Shown here in pieces: positions 17,223-26,565 of a DNA stretch of 64,000 nt. The notes under the pieces are model-generated. The model made no database searches, was not told where the DNA came from, and worked only from the letters and a program-made list of their open reading frames with translations. The stretch spans positions 913,367 to 977,366 of the forward strand of contig NZ_UTHA01000001.1 of assembly GCF_900582195.1 (NCBI RefSeq), given 5' to 3'. Source of the DNA: Pseudomonas viridiflava (GTDB lineage: Bacteria > Pseudomonadota > Gammaproteobacteria > Pseudomonadales > Pseudomonadaceae). Position 1 is the stretch's first letter. Every line of letters starts with the position of its first letter. The position numbers and the translations under genes were made by a program.

Positions 17223-17732
17223 ATGAGCGAGGAAACGATTCGGTTGGGCCGTGAGCGGCGCTTTCTGGTGCTGCTGGGCATCATCTGCCTGGCGCTGATC
17301 GGCGGTGCGCTGTACATGCAGATCGTGCTCGGCGAAGCACCGTGCCCACTGTGCATTTTGCAGCGCTATGCGTTGCTGTTGATCGCGCTGTTCGCGTTCA
17401 TCGGCGCGGCCATGCGCAGCCGTCGCAGCATCACCGTGTTCGAAGTGCTGGTGGTGATTTGCGCGATTGCCGGGGCCGGTGTGGCCGGGCATCACGTGTA
17501 CACCCAGTTCTATCCGGCGGTGAGCTGCGGCATCGATGTGCTGCAGCCGATTGTCGATGATCTGCCGCTGGCGAAGATCTTCCCGCTGGGCTTCCAGGTC
17601 GACGGTTTCTGCTCGACGCCGTACCCGCCGATCCTCGGTCTGTCGCTGGCACAGTGGGCGCTGGTGGCGTTCGTGCTGGTGGTGATCCTGGTGCCGCTGC
17701 TGACCTCGCGTAACCGAAAAGCACTGCGCTGA
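17223..17732 (+). CDS. dsbB: disulfide bond formation protein DsbB
   Basis: A 169-residue inner-membrane protein with four membrane helices. It has the two periplasmic cysteine pairs C41-C44 (PCPLC) and C102-C130, plus R48, a quinone-site residue in E. coli DsbB. It reoxidises DsbA and passes electrons to the quinone pool, which fits its place just upstream of the quinol oxidase operon. The ATG at 17223 is preceded by AAGGGAAACGCG. A terminator at 17763-17802 separates it from cyo. Confidence 0.95.
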   Translation: MSEETIRLGRERRFLVLLGIICLALIGGALYMQIVLGEAPCPLCILQRYALLLIALFAFIGAAMRSRRSITVFEVLVVICAIAGAGVAGHHVYTQFYPAVSCGIDVLQPIVDDLPLAKIFPLGFQVDGFCSTPYPPILGLSLAQWALVAFVLVVILVPLLTSRNRKALR

Positions 17733-17762
17733 GTCAACTATTCGGCAGTCTGGCCGATACAG

Positions 17763-17802
17763 AAAACGCCTCGATTTGCGGATCAGCCAATCGGGGCGTT
17801 TT
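17763..17802 (+). terminator. terminator after dsbB
   Basis: AAAACGCCTCGATT pairs with AATCGGGGCGTTTT (one G-U pair) around a 12-base loop, 31 bp past the dsbB stop. The A/T-flanked stem can act in both directions. Confidence 0.85.
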
Positions 17803-18556
17803 GCCTTTCAGAGTGTTTGTGAAAACACCGTGACGGACGGCAAGGGAGGGTGCGGCAAGTGTGCGACATGTTGTCACACACGGGGTGTCGCAGGCCGCTT
17901 CGATGAGGCGGAATCGGCCGTTGTTACAAAAAAGGATTGGTCAGTTTCGGGGTTTTTCGGCTTTAGCACGCGAGTGCCAGAGCAGGCAGTTTTAACAAGC
18001 GCGGGTATATGGCCAAAAGCCTTGGGTTATCGGGCTTTGCGCTGTTCCAGCGTTCGGAAATAGCCTTCGGAGCTGTCTGAACTGACGCGGGTATACCTAC
18101 AATTTTTGGTGTTTTTGTTGAGAGTTGATTTCGATAAGATGCGGAACTTTTGCAAAAATGGCGATGGATTGTTGCTCGAACGGATAAAAATTATTTCGGG
18201 ATAAGACATGGTGTATAGGGCGCTACCTATCTACAATCGCCCGCACTGAATTCCCGGCGCTGTTCAGCCTTTATTAAGGAGGCGAGCAGGAAGTCGGGTG
18301 TCGAGGAGTCGAAAGGCTTTCAAGACACCCAGGTGTCGGTGCCTTCCAACTTTCCGCACCAAATGGAATTGGTCTGTAACAAGGCCTTTGACCACGAATT
18401 CGAATAAGAACTGACCGCTGTCCCAGGTTTTGTCGAGCGTCTGACGCGCGACGGGCGGCCCTTATTCAATCCAAAGAAAATGCCAACCCTTGGCAGGGTG
18501 AAGTGTTGGCGATCAAAACCCAACTGCATTGCGCAAGCTGCTTTAGAGGTCGTGAG
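17803..18556 (+). promoter_or_regulatory. long upstream region of the cyo operon, with a candidate Anr box
   Basis: About 750 bp without a convincing gene. Codon character is poor in all frames and the base composition is less GC-rich near 18100-18250. TTGATTTCGATAAG at 18124-18137 is a partial match (left half perfect) to the FNR/Anr box TTGAT-N4-ATCAA. Anr control of cyo is known in P. putida, so this is a plausible but unproven operator. A 95-codon frame at 17776-18063 has no recognisable features. Confidence 0.4.
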
Positions 18557-19498
18557 ATGAGTAAAAACAGGTACCCCAGATTACTAGGCCTAGTGCCGCT
18601 GCTCGGCACGTTGTTGCTGGGAGGCTGCAACATGACCTTGCTCAATCCAACGGGCCAGGTTGGCCTGGAACAGCGAAACCTGATCATCACCGCGACCCTG
18701 CTGATGCTGTTGGTCGTCGTGCCGGTTATCGTCATGACCTTCCTGTTCGCCTGGAAGTACCGCGCGTCGAACAAGAACGCCGTCTACACCCCGAAATGGT
18801 CGCACTCGACCAAAATCGAAGTGGCAGTCTGGACCATCCCGGTCCTGATCATCATTGCCCTGGGTTACATCACCTACATTTCGACCCACGAACTGGACCC
18901 GTATCGTCCGATTCAATCCGACGTCAAGCCAGTGACCATCGAAGTCGTTGCGCTGGACTGGAAGTGGCTGTTCATCTACCCGGAACAAGGCATTGCCACG
19001 GTCAACAAGATCGTGTTCCCGGCGCACACGCCTATCAACTTCAAGATTACCTCTGACGCTGTGATGAACTCGTTCTTCATCCCGGGTCTGGGCGGCCAGA
19101 TCTACGCGATGGCGGGCATGCAGACCAAGCTGCACCTGATCGCTGACCGTAACGCTGAAATGGACGGTATCTCCGCCAACTACAGCGGCGCGGGTTTCAC
19201 CGGTATGAAATTCAAGGCTATCTCCACCACTCAGGAAGATTTCGACGCCTGGGTAAGTGAAGTCAAGAAGTCACCTAAACAGCTTGATCAAGCTGAATAC
19301 GCGGCCCTTGCCAAACCGAGCCAGAACAACCCAGTCGAGCTCTACTCGTCGGTCACGCCGAACCAGTTCCAGATCATCGTCGACAAGTACGAAGGTATGA
19401 AGCCGGGCAAGCCGCTGAAGCACGAGAAGAAAGAGAAAGAAGTGGCGGCCACGGATATTGACGCGGGTTCGCATTCAGCTGCCGGGGCAGAGGAGTAA
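18557..19498 (+). CDS. cyoA: cytochrome bo3 quinol oxidase subunit II
   Basis: A 313-residue lipoprotein subunit. A signal peptide ends in the lipobox LLLGGC (Cys near residue 24), then come two membrane helices (about 40-65 and 85-105) and a periplasmic cupredoxin domain (about 125-225). The copper-A cysteine motif of cytochrome c oxidases is absent, as expected for a quinol oxidase. The C-terminal tail is long and Lys-rich. The start at 18557 opens the signal sequence; the frame extends upstream to 18503. First gene of cyoABCDE. Confidence 0.96.
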   Translation: MSKNRYPRLLGLVPLLGTLLLGGCNMTLLNPTGQVGLEQRNLIITATLLMLLVVVPVIVMTFLFAWKYRASNKNAVYTPKWSHSTKIEVAVWTIPVLIIIALGYITYISTHELDPYRPIQSDVKPVTIEVVALDWKWLFIYPEQGIATVNKIVFPAHTPINFKITSDAVMNSFFIPGLGGQIYAMAGMQTKLHLIADRNAEMDGISANYSGAGFTGMKFKAISTTQEDFDAWVSEVKKSPKQLDQAEYAALAKPSQNNPVELYSSVTPNQFQIIVDKYEGMKPGKPLKHEKKEKEVAATDIDAGSHSAAGAEE

Positions 19499-19501
19499 AC
19501 G

Positions 19502-21532
19502 ATGTTTGGTAAATTAAGTTGGGAAGCAGTCCCATTCCACGAGCCGATCGTGATGGTGACCATCGCCATGATCGCCCTCGGTGGTCTGGCGCTGTTCGCT
19601 GCAATCACCTACTTCAAGAAGTGGACGTACTTGTGGACCGAGTGGCTGACTTCGGTTGACCACAAGAAAATCGGCGTGATGTACATCATCGTCGCCATGG
19701 TCATGCTGCTGCGCGGTTTTGCCGACGCCATCATGATGCGTACCCAGTTGGCCATGGCCACCGAGGGTTCGCCTGGCTACCTGCCACCTGAACACTATGA
19801 CCAGATCTTCACCGCTCACGGTGTGATCATGATCATCTTCATGGCGATGCCATTCTTCACCGGCCTGATGAACCTTGCAGTGCCGCTGCAGATCGGTGCG
19901 CGTGACGTTGCGTTCCCGTTCCTGAACTCCCTGAGCTTCTGGCTGCTGGTATCCGGCGTAGTACTGATCAACCTGTCCCTGGGCGTCGGCGAATTCGCCA
20001 AGACCGGTTGGGTTGCCTATCCACCGCTGTCGGGTCTGCAGTACAGCCCTGGCGTGGGTATGGACTACTACATCTGGGCGCTACAGCTGTCCGGGTTAGG
20101 TACGACGCTGACGGGGGTCAACTTCCTCGCGACCGTACTGAAAATGCGTACCCCTGGCATGAAACTGATGGACATGCCGATCTTCACCTGGACCTGCACC
20201 TGGGCAAACGTTCTGATCGTGGCTTCGTTCCCGATCCTGACCGCTACCCTTGCACTGCTGACCCTTGACCGTTACATGGATTTCCACATTTTCACCAATG
20301 AACTTGGTGGCAATCCAATGATGTACGTCAACCTGTTCTGGGCCTGGGGCCACCCTGAGGTTTACATCCTGATCCTGCCGGCATTCGGCATCTTCTCGGA
20401 AGTGATCTCGGCGTTCACCGGCAAGAAACTGTTCGGCCACCACTCGATGATCTACGCCTCGGGCGCGATCTCGGTACTGGGCTTCATGGTTTGGCTGCAC
20501 CACTTCTTCACCATGGGTTCGGGTGCAAGCGTCAACGCCTTCTTCGGTCTGGCGACGATGCTGATTTCCATCCCGACGGGTGTGAAGCTATTCAACTGGC
20601 TGTTCACCATCTACCAGGGCCGTCTGCGCTTCACCAGCCAGGTTCTGTGGACTCTGGGCTTCATGGTGACCTTCGCCATCGGCGGCATGACCGGCGTACT
20701 GCTGGCCATCCCGGGTGCTGACTTCGTTCTGCACAACAGCCTGTTCGTGATCGCGCACTTCCACAACGTGATCATCGGCGGTGCGGTATTCGGTTACATC
20801 GCTGGTTTCGCGTTCTACTTCCCGAAAGCGTTCGGCTTCAAGCTGCACGAAGGCTGGGGTAAAGCAGCGTTCTGGTTCTGGATCTCGGGCTTCTTCGTCG
20901 CGTTCATGCCGCTCTATGCACTGGGCTTCATGGGCATGACCCGTCGTCTGAACGCTACCACCAACCCTGAGTGGGTACCGTACCTGTACGTTGCCATGTT
21001 CGGTGCGGTGATGATCGCTGTGGGTATCGCCTGCCAGCTGATCCAGCTCTATGTGAGCGTGCGTGACCGTAACAAGCCAGAGAACGTTTGCGATCACGGT
21101 GACCCGTGGAATGCACACACCCTGGAATGGTCGACCTCGTCGCCACCTCCGTTCTACAACTTTGCTGTGCTGCCAAAGGCTGACTGCATCGACCCGTTCA
21201 CTGAAGCCAAGGAAAACGGTACTGCGTACCAGCGTCCGGCCAAGTACGAGCCGATCCACATGCCGAACAACACCGCCACTGGCGTGGTGATGGGCGCACT
21301 GTTGACCGTCTTCGGTTTCGCGATGATCTGGCACATCTGGTGGCTGGCGATCGCGAGCCTGGTAGGTACCGTCGTCTACTTCGTGATCCACGCTGCACGT
21401 GACGACCAGGGCTATATGGTTCCGGTTGAAACGATCGAGCGTATCGAAGCCGAGCAGCACAAGCGTCTGGTTGCGGCAGGGAAAATCCCGGCCGGTGCCA
21501 CCCGTGTTGAAACCTCGTTGGAACAGGCTTAA
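19502..21532 (+). CDS. cyoB: cytochrome bo3 quinol oxidase subunit I
   Basis: A 676-residue catalytic subunit with about 15 membrane helices. It carries the heme-copper centre motifs, including [17 protein letters not shown] (Cu-B His and the cross-linked His-Tyr), [11 protein letters not shown] (Cu-B His pair) and [10 protein letters not shown] (heme His pair). It oxidises ubiquinol, reduces O2 to water and pumps protons. It starts 3 bp after cyoA and ends 3 bp before cyoC. Confidence 0.98.
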   Translation: MFGKLSWEAVPFHEPIVMVTIAMIALGGLALFAAITYFKKWTYLWTEWLTSVDHKKIGVMYIIVAMVMLLRGFADAIMMRTQLAMATEGSPGYLPPEHYDQIFTAHGVIMIIFMAMPFFTGLMNLAVPLQIGARDVAFPFLNSLSFWLLVSGVVLINLSLGVGEFAKTGWVAYPPLSGLQYSPGVGMDYYIWALQLSGLGTTLTGVNFLATVLKMRTPGMKLMDMPIFTWTCTWANVLIVASFPILTATLALLTLDRYMDFHIFTNELGGNPMMYVNLFWAWGHPEVYILILPAFGIFSEVISAFTGKKLFGHHSMIYASGAISVLGFMVWLHHFFTMGSGASVNAFFGLATMLISIPTGVKLFNWLFTIYQGRLRFTSQVLWTLGFMVTFAIGGMTGVLLAIPGADFVLHNSLFVIAHFHNVIIGGAVFGYIAGFAFYFPKAFGFKLHEGWGKAAFWFWISGFFVAFMPLYALGFMGMTRRLNATTNPEWVPYLYVAMFGAVMIAVGIACQLIQLYVSVRDRNKPENVCDHGDPWNAHTLEWSTSSPPPFYNFAVLPKADCIDPFTEAKENGTAYQRPAKYEPIHMPNNTATGVVMGALLTVFGFAMIWHIWWLAIASLVGTVVYFVIHAARDDQGYMVPVETIERIEAEQHKRLVAAGKIPAGATRVETSLEQA

Positions 21533-21535
21533 ACC

Positions 21536-22159
21536 ATGTCGAACTTAGTGACCAATGTTGGACACGCCCATGGTGACCATGGGCACGATGACCATCACCA
21601 CGATTCGGGCGAGATGACCGTATACGGTTTCTGGCTCTACCTGATGACCGACTGCATTCTGTTTGCGTCGATCTTCGCGGTGTACGCAGTACTGGTAAAC
21701 AACGTAGCCGGTGGCCCATCGGGCCACGACATCTTCGAACTGCCATACGTGCTGGGCGAAACCGCTCTGCTGTTGTTCAGTTCGATCACCTACGGCTTCG
21801 CCATGCTGGCGTTGTACAAAGGCAAGAAGCAGGCGGTCCTGGGTTGGTTGTTCATGACCTTCCTGCTCGGCGCAGGCTTTATCGCCATGGAGATCAACGA
21901 GTTCCACCTGCTGATCTCCGAGGGCTTCGGTCCTAGCCGTTCGGGCTTCCTGTCCGCGTTCTTCACCCTGGTCGGTACCCACGGTCTGCACGTATCTGCG
22001 GGTCTGATCTGGATGGGCATCATGATGTACCAGGTCAACAAGCACGGCCTGACGGCGACCAACAAGACCCGTCTGAGCTGCCTGAGCCTGTTCTGGCACT
22101 TCTTGGACGTGGTGTGGATCTGCGTATTCACCGTTGTTTACCTGATGGGGACTCTGTAA
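21536..22159 (+). CDS. cyoC: cytochrome bo3 quinol oxidase subunit III
   Basis: A 207-residue subunit with five membrane helices (the first near [20 protein letters not shown]). The N-terminal tail before the first helix is markedly His/Asp-rich ([17 protein letters not shown]), giving about ten histidines in the first 25 residues. The tail would lie at the cytoplasmic face and could bind metal; that is inference. Its stop overlaps the cyoD start by one base. Confidence 0.96.
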   Translation: MSNLVTNVGHAHGDHGHDDHHHDSGEMTVYGFWLYLMTDCILFASIFAVYAVLVNNVAGGPSGHDIFELPYVLGETALLLFSSITYGFAMLALYKGKKQAVLGWLFMTFLLGAGFIAMEINEFHLLISEGFGPSRSGFLSAFFTLVGTHGLHVSAGLIWMGIMMYQVNKHGLTATNKTRLSCLSLFWHFLDVVWICVFTVVYLMGTL

Positions 22160-22494
22160 TGGCTAATGCACACTCCCATGACAGCCATGATGCTGGCCAC
22201 GGCAGCGTAAAGTCGTACGCCATTGGCTTCATCCTGTCGGTGATCCTGACCGTGATTCCATTCGGTCTGGTGATGTACCCGAGCCTGCCGAAGGCCACCA
22301 CGCTGGCAATCGTTCTGTTGTTCGCAGTAATCCAGGTGATTGTTCACCTGTATTACTTCCTGCACCTGGACCGTTCCATTGCTCAGCGTAACAACGTGAT
22401 TGCATTCGTCTTTACGGCGATCGTGATCGTGCTGCTGGTTGGCCTGTCGTTGTGGATCATGTTCAGCATCCACACCTACATGATGGCGAAGTGA
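22159..22494 (+). CDS. cyoD: cytochrome bo3 quinol oxidase subunit IV
   Basis: A 111-residue subunit with three membrane helices and an N-terminal His-rich tail ([16 protein letters not shown]), echoing that of CyoC. The start at 22159 is TAATG-coupled to cyoC; an upstream in-frame ATG at 22114 lies inside cyoC and is not used. It assists assembly of the Cu-B site in E. coli. Confidence 0.95.
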   Translation: MANAHSHDSHDAGHGSVKSYAIGFILSVILTVIPFGLVMYPSLPKATTLAIVLLFAVIQVIVHLYYFLHLDRSIAQRNNVIAFVFTAIVIVLLVGLSLWIMFSIHTYMMAK

Positions 22495-22505
22495 GGTAAG
22501 ACCCG

Positions 22506-23393
22506 ATGTCGCTCAAGCACTTTATCCAAATCACCAAACCGGGGATCATTTTCGGTAACGTGCTTTCTGTGGCAGGCGGGTTTTTCCTGGCCTCGAAAGG
22601 GCATGTGGATCTGGCGGTGTTTCTGGCTGCCATGATCGGTACATCCCTGGTTGTTGCCTCCGGTTGCGTGTTCAACAACTGCATCGACCGCGACATCGAC
22701 CTGAAGATGGAACGCACCAAGAACCGGGTGCTGGTGCAGGGCTTGATCTCCCTGAAACTGGCTCTGGTTTACGCGACCATCCTTGGTGTTCTCGGCGTTG
22801 CATTGTTGTACAAGGTGGCCAATCCGTTGGCCGCTTTGTTCGCGGTGATCGGCTTCATCATCTACGTCGGCTTCTACAGCCTGTACCTCAAGCGCAAGTC
22901 GGTTCACGGCACGCTGGTGGGCAGTCTGTCGGGCGCCATGCCGCCAGTGATCGGTTACGTCGCCGTAACCAACAGCTTCGACATGGCCGCGCTGACGTTG
23001 CTGGTGATGTTCAGCCTTTGGCAGATGCCGCATTCCTACGCCATCGCGATCTTCCGCTTCAACGATTACCTGGCCGCATCGATTCCGGTGCTGCCAGTGA
23101 AGCGCGGGATTCAAGTGGCCAAGAAGCACATCCTGCTCTACATCCTGGCGTTCCTCGTAGCTACCTTGATGCTGACCTTCAGCGGTTACGCCGGCATGAG
23201 CTACCTCGCCGTTGCCGCGGCCATGGGCATGTACTGGTTGTACATGGCCTGGACCGGCTACAAGGCAGTGGATGACACGGTCTGGGCACGCAAGCTGTTC
23301 GTGTTCTCGATCTTCACCATCACTGCGTTGAGCGTCATGATGTCCCTGGACTTCAAGGTGCCCGCAGAGCTGCTGCTGACGTACGCGCCGTAA
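22506..23393 (+). CDS. cyoE: protoheme IX farnesyltransferase (heme O synthase)
   Basis: A 295-residue UbiA-family prenyltransferase with about nine membrane helices. The prenyl-diphosphate-binding motif is [18 protein letters not shown] (about 57-75), and a second loop contains YSLYLKRKS. It makes heme O for the CyoB binuclear centre. Last gene of the operon; a strong terminator follows 18 bp later. Confidence 0.97.
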   Translation: MSLKHFIQITKPGIIFGNVLSVAGGFFLASKGHVDLAVFLAAMIGTSLVVASGCVFNNCIDRDIDLKMERTKNRVLVQGLISLKLALVYATILGVLGVALLYKVANPLAALFAVIGFIIYVGFYSLYLKRKSVHGTLVGSLSGAMPPVIGYVAVTNSFDMAALTLLVMFSLWQMPHSYAIAIFRFNDYLAASIPVLPVKRGIQVAKKHILLYILAFLVATLMLTFSGYAGMSYLAVAAAMGMYWLYMAWTGYKAVDDTVWARKLFVFSIFTITALSVMMSLDFKVPAELLLTYAP

Positions 23394-23410
23394 GGCTCAA
23401 AGGCTTGAAG

Positions 23411-23447
23411 AAAAACCCCGCACATTGAGAGATGTGCGGGGTTTTTT
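23411..23447 (+). terminator. rho-independent terminator of cyoABCDE
   Basis: AAAAACCCCGCACAT pairs with ATGTGCGGGGTTTTTT around a six-base loop. It also serves in reverse for the convergent ATPase gene at 23458. Confidence 0.95.
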
Positions 23448-23457
23448 GTTGGGTGGA

Positions 23458-24627
23458 TTATGGCCCTCGTCGCATGAACTCATCGAACAGCGGAACAGTG
23501 AACGCGATAAGTGCATATTCGGGGCTGTAGATCATGCCTTTTTTAATCAGGCTATCGCGCACCGGGCCAAGACTCGTCGCGTTTCTACCCAGTTTTTTTG
23601 CTACGTCGGCAGAACGTTGCGGACCTTCTCCCAGTTCTGCCAGACAACGCATGTAATCCCTTTCGGCAGGCGTCGTGCGATCAAAGCGAACCCGGAAAAA
23701 TGACTCATCAAGCTTGCGAATGCTTTCCTCGGTTGCTGCCTGCGCATCCTGTTCCGTAATGATTTTATCTTTCGCTATGTTCCATGCGGTGTAACCCCAC
23801 TCTTGGAGAAAGTAGGGGTAACCATGAGTCTTTTCATAGATTTCGCGCAGCGCCTCGTCAGATATCCTGGCGCCCTCATCTTCAACGGGATCACGCAAGG
23901 CTTTCCACGCATCCACTTCCAATAGCGCGCCCAACCGTGGGAACTCGAATAGTCGCTCGGCATAGCTTTTGGCATCGCCTGCCTGTCCGGCCAACTGAGG
24001 AAGTCCTGCGCCGAACAGGATCAGAGGCAAGGCCGCTTGGTTGATTGCGTGAATTGCGCGGATAAGCGCACCTAGCTCATCTTTGGAAAGGTACTGCAGC
24101 TCGTCAATGAATATGGCTACTGGCTGACCTGCGTCTCGTGCCGCTTCTGCTGTTGCTATCAGAATGTCTCGCAAGTCATCTTCAAGATTTCCACTATCTG
24201 CATAACCCGCCTCAGAGTCGCCACCCAGTGTTACTTCTGCTCCACCTGCCGCGATAGTGATATTGCCAATAAAGCTGCGCAGAACCCGTATGCCTTTTTT
24301 GACGGTCTCGACCGTGTTCTGCACTCGGTCCAGACGTAGCAAGAGACGGCGTAAAACCGGTATCAACAGTTGCTTTAACTCTGCGCCATCGTGGGCTTCC
24401 TGCATTTCGGCTAGATAGCCCAAGGCAATAGCCCGATCCTTGATTTGATTCAGAAGCACCGTTTTCCCGACACCCCGTAATCCCAGGATCATAAGGGACT
24501 TGGCGTGCTTTCCACGTTTCGTGCGAGCAAGTGCTGTATCCGCCGTTTCCAGCACCTCGGATCTGCCTGCCAGCTCGGGTGGTGAGACGCCTGCTCCAGG
24601 ATTGAAGGGATTGGTATTTTTGTCCAA
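23458..24627 (-). CDS. stand-alone AAA/STAND-like ATPase with C-terminal winged helix
   Basis: A 389-residue P-loop ATPase. An N-terminal segment (LAGRSEVLETADTAL) precedes Walker A GLRGVGKT (49-56), followed by Walker B IFIDELQ (172-178) and GAGLPQ, a sensor-1-like motif. GYPYFLQEWGYTAWN is the GxP signature seen in STAND/Cdc6-type ATPases. A helix-turn-helix-like domain (about 305-385, RSADVAKKLGRNATSLGPV) closes the protein. The frame begins with TTG at 24627; no better ATG start keeps the N-terminus. Base composition is less GC-rich than the neighbours and no partner gene is adjacent, which suggests acquired DNA. The function is unknown; similar ATPases occur in mobile and defence contexts. 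Confidence 0.8.
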   Translation of the reverse strand: MDKNTNPFNPGAGVSPPELAGRSEVLETADTALARTKRGKHAKSLMILGLRGVGKTVLLNQIKDRAIALGYLAEMQEAHDGAELKQLLIPVLRRLLLRLDRVQNTVETVKKGIRVLRSFIGNITIAAGGAEVTLGGDSEAGYADSGNLEDDLRDILIATAEAARDAGQPVAIFIDELQYLSKDELGALIRAIHAINQAALPLILFGAGLPQLAGQAGDAKSYAERLFEFPRLGALLEVDAWKALRDPVEDEGARISDEALREIYEKTHGYPYFLQEWGYTAWNIAKDKIITEQDAQAATEESIRKLDESFFRVRFDRTTPAERDYMRCLAELGEGPQRSADVAKKLGRNATSLGPVRDSLIKKGMIYSPEYALIAFTVPLFDEFMRRGP

Positions 24628-24979
24628 AGCTAAATCTCATACGAACTTATTGATAGTTATAGTGATAAATCGCTATAACTGCAAATAAACAGCTAGATAC
24701 CAATCTCACCCGTGCCGCATGGGCGCATTTTTTAGTCAGGAGCCATGTTGACCTTAGGCCGAGTCACTGTTCAGGACAATCGTAGCGATGTACTGGCCTG
24801 ACGGATATTCGTACGCCCGAAACCGCCAACGCCTTTGGAATCAACATCTGCAGGGGCAAGTTGCGGAGCGCTCTCAAAAGCCCTAGATTTGGATCCAGAT
24901 ATGTCGATGGCTTGTCCGTGCCTATGGTGTGGCGCTCAACTGTCGGAACTTGTGGATTCAATCGAAAAGGCTAGGCGAA
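24628..24979. other. gene-free spacer next to the ATPase
   Basis: 352 bp without a convincing gene. The part to about 24720 is AT-rich and probably holds the ATPase promoter. 24740-24960 has higher GC and short frames on both strands that look like neither gene nor repeat; it may be a remnant left by the insertion of the ATPase gene. Confidence 0.4.
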
Positions 24980-25471
24980 ATGACTGCGAGGACGACCTGC
25001 GACGAGCGTTTTATTGCCCTGGCCCAAGAGCTGAACTACGACATCTATGGTGAGAACACCGCCGGCGGCAATTACGCGCCGCTGATCCGTCATCATGATG
25101 AGCTGTACATCAGCGGTATGGTGCCGCGCACTAACGGCAAGATTCAGTATCCGGGTCGCGTCGGACTGGAGCTGACCCTCAAGGATGCGCAAGCCGCCGC
25201 GAGCATCAGTGCGATGCGTTGCCTGGCGCTGATCGTCGATGCGGTGGGTTCGCTGGACAAGATCAAGGCGTTGTTGCGGGTCACTGTTTACGTGAAGTCG
25301 ACGCCGGACTTCGTTGACCTGAGCGAAGTCGCCAACGGTGCGTCGGACGTGTTCAGTCATGTGCTTGGTGATGCCGGCCGGCACACGCGCACCACGGTCG
25401 GTGTGTATCAGTTGCCGAAGAACGCGGCGATTGAAGTGGACATGATTGTAGCGTTGCATCCTTCGGCTTGA
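24980..25471 (+). CDS. RidA family protein (YjgF/YER057c/UK114)
   Basis: A 163-residue protein of the chorismate-mutase-like fold that in RidA hydrolyses reactive enamines and imines. It has the segment LYISGMVPRTNGKIQYPGRV, the arginine in HTRTTVGVYQLPKNAAIEV, which corresponds to the catalytic Arg of RidA, and the C-terminal EVDMIVALHP. It is about 30 residues longer than classical RidA, with an extra N-terminal helix, so it belongs to one of the other Rid subfamilies with less certain activity. The start at 24980 is preferred over 24929 on family length. Confidence 0.85.
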   Translation: MTARTTCDERFIALAQELNYDIYGENTAGGNYAPLIRHHDELYISGMVPRTNGKIQYPGRVGLELTLKDAQAAASISAMRCLALIVDAVGSLDKIKALLRVTVYVKSTPDFVDLSEVANGASDVFSHVLGDAGRHTRTTVGVYQLPKNAAIEVDMIVALHPSA

Positions 25472-25489
25472 GGGTGACTTCACGGCTTG

Positions 25490-25635
25490 CCCTCACCCTA
25501 ACCCTCTCCCGGAGGGAGAGGGGACTGACCGAAGTGCTCTCAAGGTGTACGCCGACCTGAAGTATCGAGCCGAACTCAGGTTTGAAAATCACACAAATCG
25601 GCTCCCTCTCCCTCGGGAGAGGGCTGGGGTGAGGG
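25490..25635 (-). repeat. paired-hairpin intergenic element, copy D (reversed)
   Basis: Fourth copy, in the opposite orientation to A, B and C. Read on the minus strand it has the left hairpin CCCTCTCCC-GA-GGGAGAGGG, the spacer motifs CTGAGTTCGGCT and TCAGGTCGGCGTA, and the right hairpin CCCTCTCCC-TCC-GGGAGAGGG ending TTAGGGTGAGGG. It starts 19 bp after the RidA-family stop codon. Confidence 0.85.
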
Positions 25636-25676
25636 GCTGGGATTTACGCCATTCCACTAGTCCCCAACCTAAAACC

Positions 25677-25712
25677 AAAAAGCCCCGCCTGAATCTCAGT
25701 GCGGGGCTTTTT
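25677..25712. terminator. bidirectional terminator
   Basis: AAAAAGCCCCGC pairs with GCGGGGCTTTTT around a 12-base loop, between the convergent RidA-family gene and the gene at 25731. It has A and T runs on both sides, so it serves both. Confidence 0.92.
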
Positions 25713-25730
25713 CGTACAGCGGCCGCGCTA

Positions 25731-26432
25731 TTACTGCGCGGCGATGCTATACCCATCAAACGCAGTCTGCTGTTGCAGCGCGGTGATGATGTTCTTGCGG
25801 TTCACTGCCTGTTCGGTCCCCGCGTTGTCGACGAAGACTTCGCTTTCCAGCTCCGCTTCTTCGCCTTCACCGACGAAGTTGAAGCCGAGGAACTCCAGCG
25901 CTGCACGGTCAACGTTCAGGCGCGAGCGTGGCGTGCGCAGTGGCAAGGTCACGCTGATGCCGTCCTTGCTGATGGTGAAGATTTCGACTTCTTTCTTCTT
26001 CGCAGCCTTGCTCTTGCCGCCGCTCGGATTACTGATCGCCTGATGGGTCTGGTTCAGCACTTTCAGCGCGAGGCCGTAAACGATTTCCTGGAACGCCGGA
26101 TCGTCCTTGAAGCTGGACAGGATGCGGCCGATCGAGAACTTGCTGCTGAGGTCCTCAAGGGCGGCGAGGTCGGCGGCTTCGGCGTCTTTCAGTGCCTTGA
26201 GTTCGCCCATCAGCTCGTAGGCCTTGTCGTCATCGAAACTGTCGTGAGCCTGACGGATCGCCGCGCGCAACTCGCGGATCTGGTCGCTTTCGCGGGTCGA
26301 CTGGAACGCGTCCAGGACCATCTCGCTGATGATTTTGGCTTGTGGCAGGTGTTGTGAAAGATTGATGGAGTTTTCGTATTCCGCTTTGGACGATTCGGTG
26401 ACTACGGATTCAGCGGTGTTGAAATCGGACAT
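25731..26432 (-). CDS. hypothetical protein with central coiled coil
   Basis: A 233-residue soluble protein. Residues about 45-115 are helical and charged (ESDQIRELRAAIRQAHDSFD, then ELKALKDAEAADLAALEDLS), suggesting a coiled coil. After a Lys-rich linker (SGGKSKAAKKKEVEIF) comes a C-terminal domain of alternating strands (DGISVTLPLRTPRSRLNVDR), with no cysteine. The start at 26432 is chosen because the upstream extension to 26525 is Pro/Ser-rich and atypical. I do not recognise a family; the linker and basic strand could suggest nucleic-acid binding, but that is a guess. Confidence 0.65.
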   Translation of the reverse strand: MSDFNTAESVVTESSKAEYENSINLSQHLPQAKIISEMVLDAFQSTRESDQIRELRAAIRQAHDSFDDDKAYELMGELKALKDAEAADLAALEDLSSKFSIGRILSSFKDDPAFQEIVYGLALKVLNQTHQAISNPSGGKSKAAKKKEVEIFTISKDGISVTLPLRTPRSRLNVDRAALEFLGFNFVGEGEEAELESEVFVDNAGTEQAVNRKNIITALQQQTAFDGYSIAAQ

Positions 26433-26565
26433 TGAAATTTCACTACTTTTAAACTGGAGTGGAGATGAGAAAACCGAGGGCTTTTTCAGGCCGACTAATT
26501 TAGGGGAGCGGGGCGGCGTTGTCACGGAGCAACGGTCTGCCGGTCGAGTTTTTTCCTGGCGTGCA

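Noticed and set aside
17776..18063. A 95-codon frame in the cyo upstream region
   Set aside because: Its composition is irregular, it has no motif or ribosome site, and it begins inside the dsbB terminator region.
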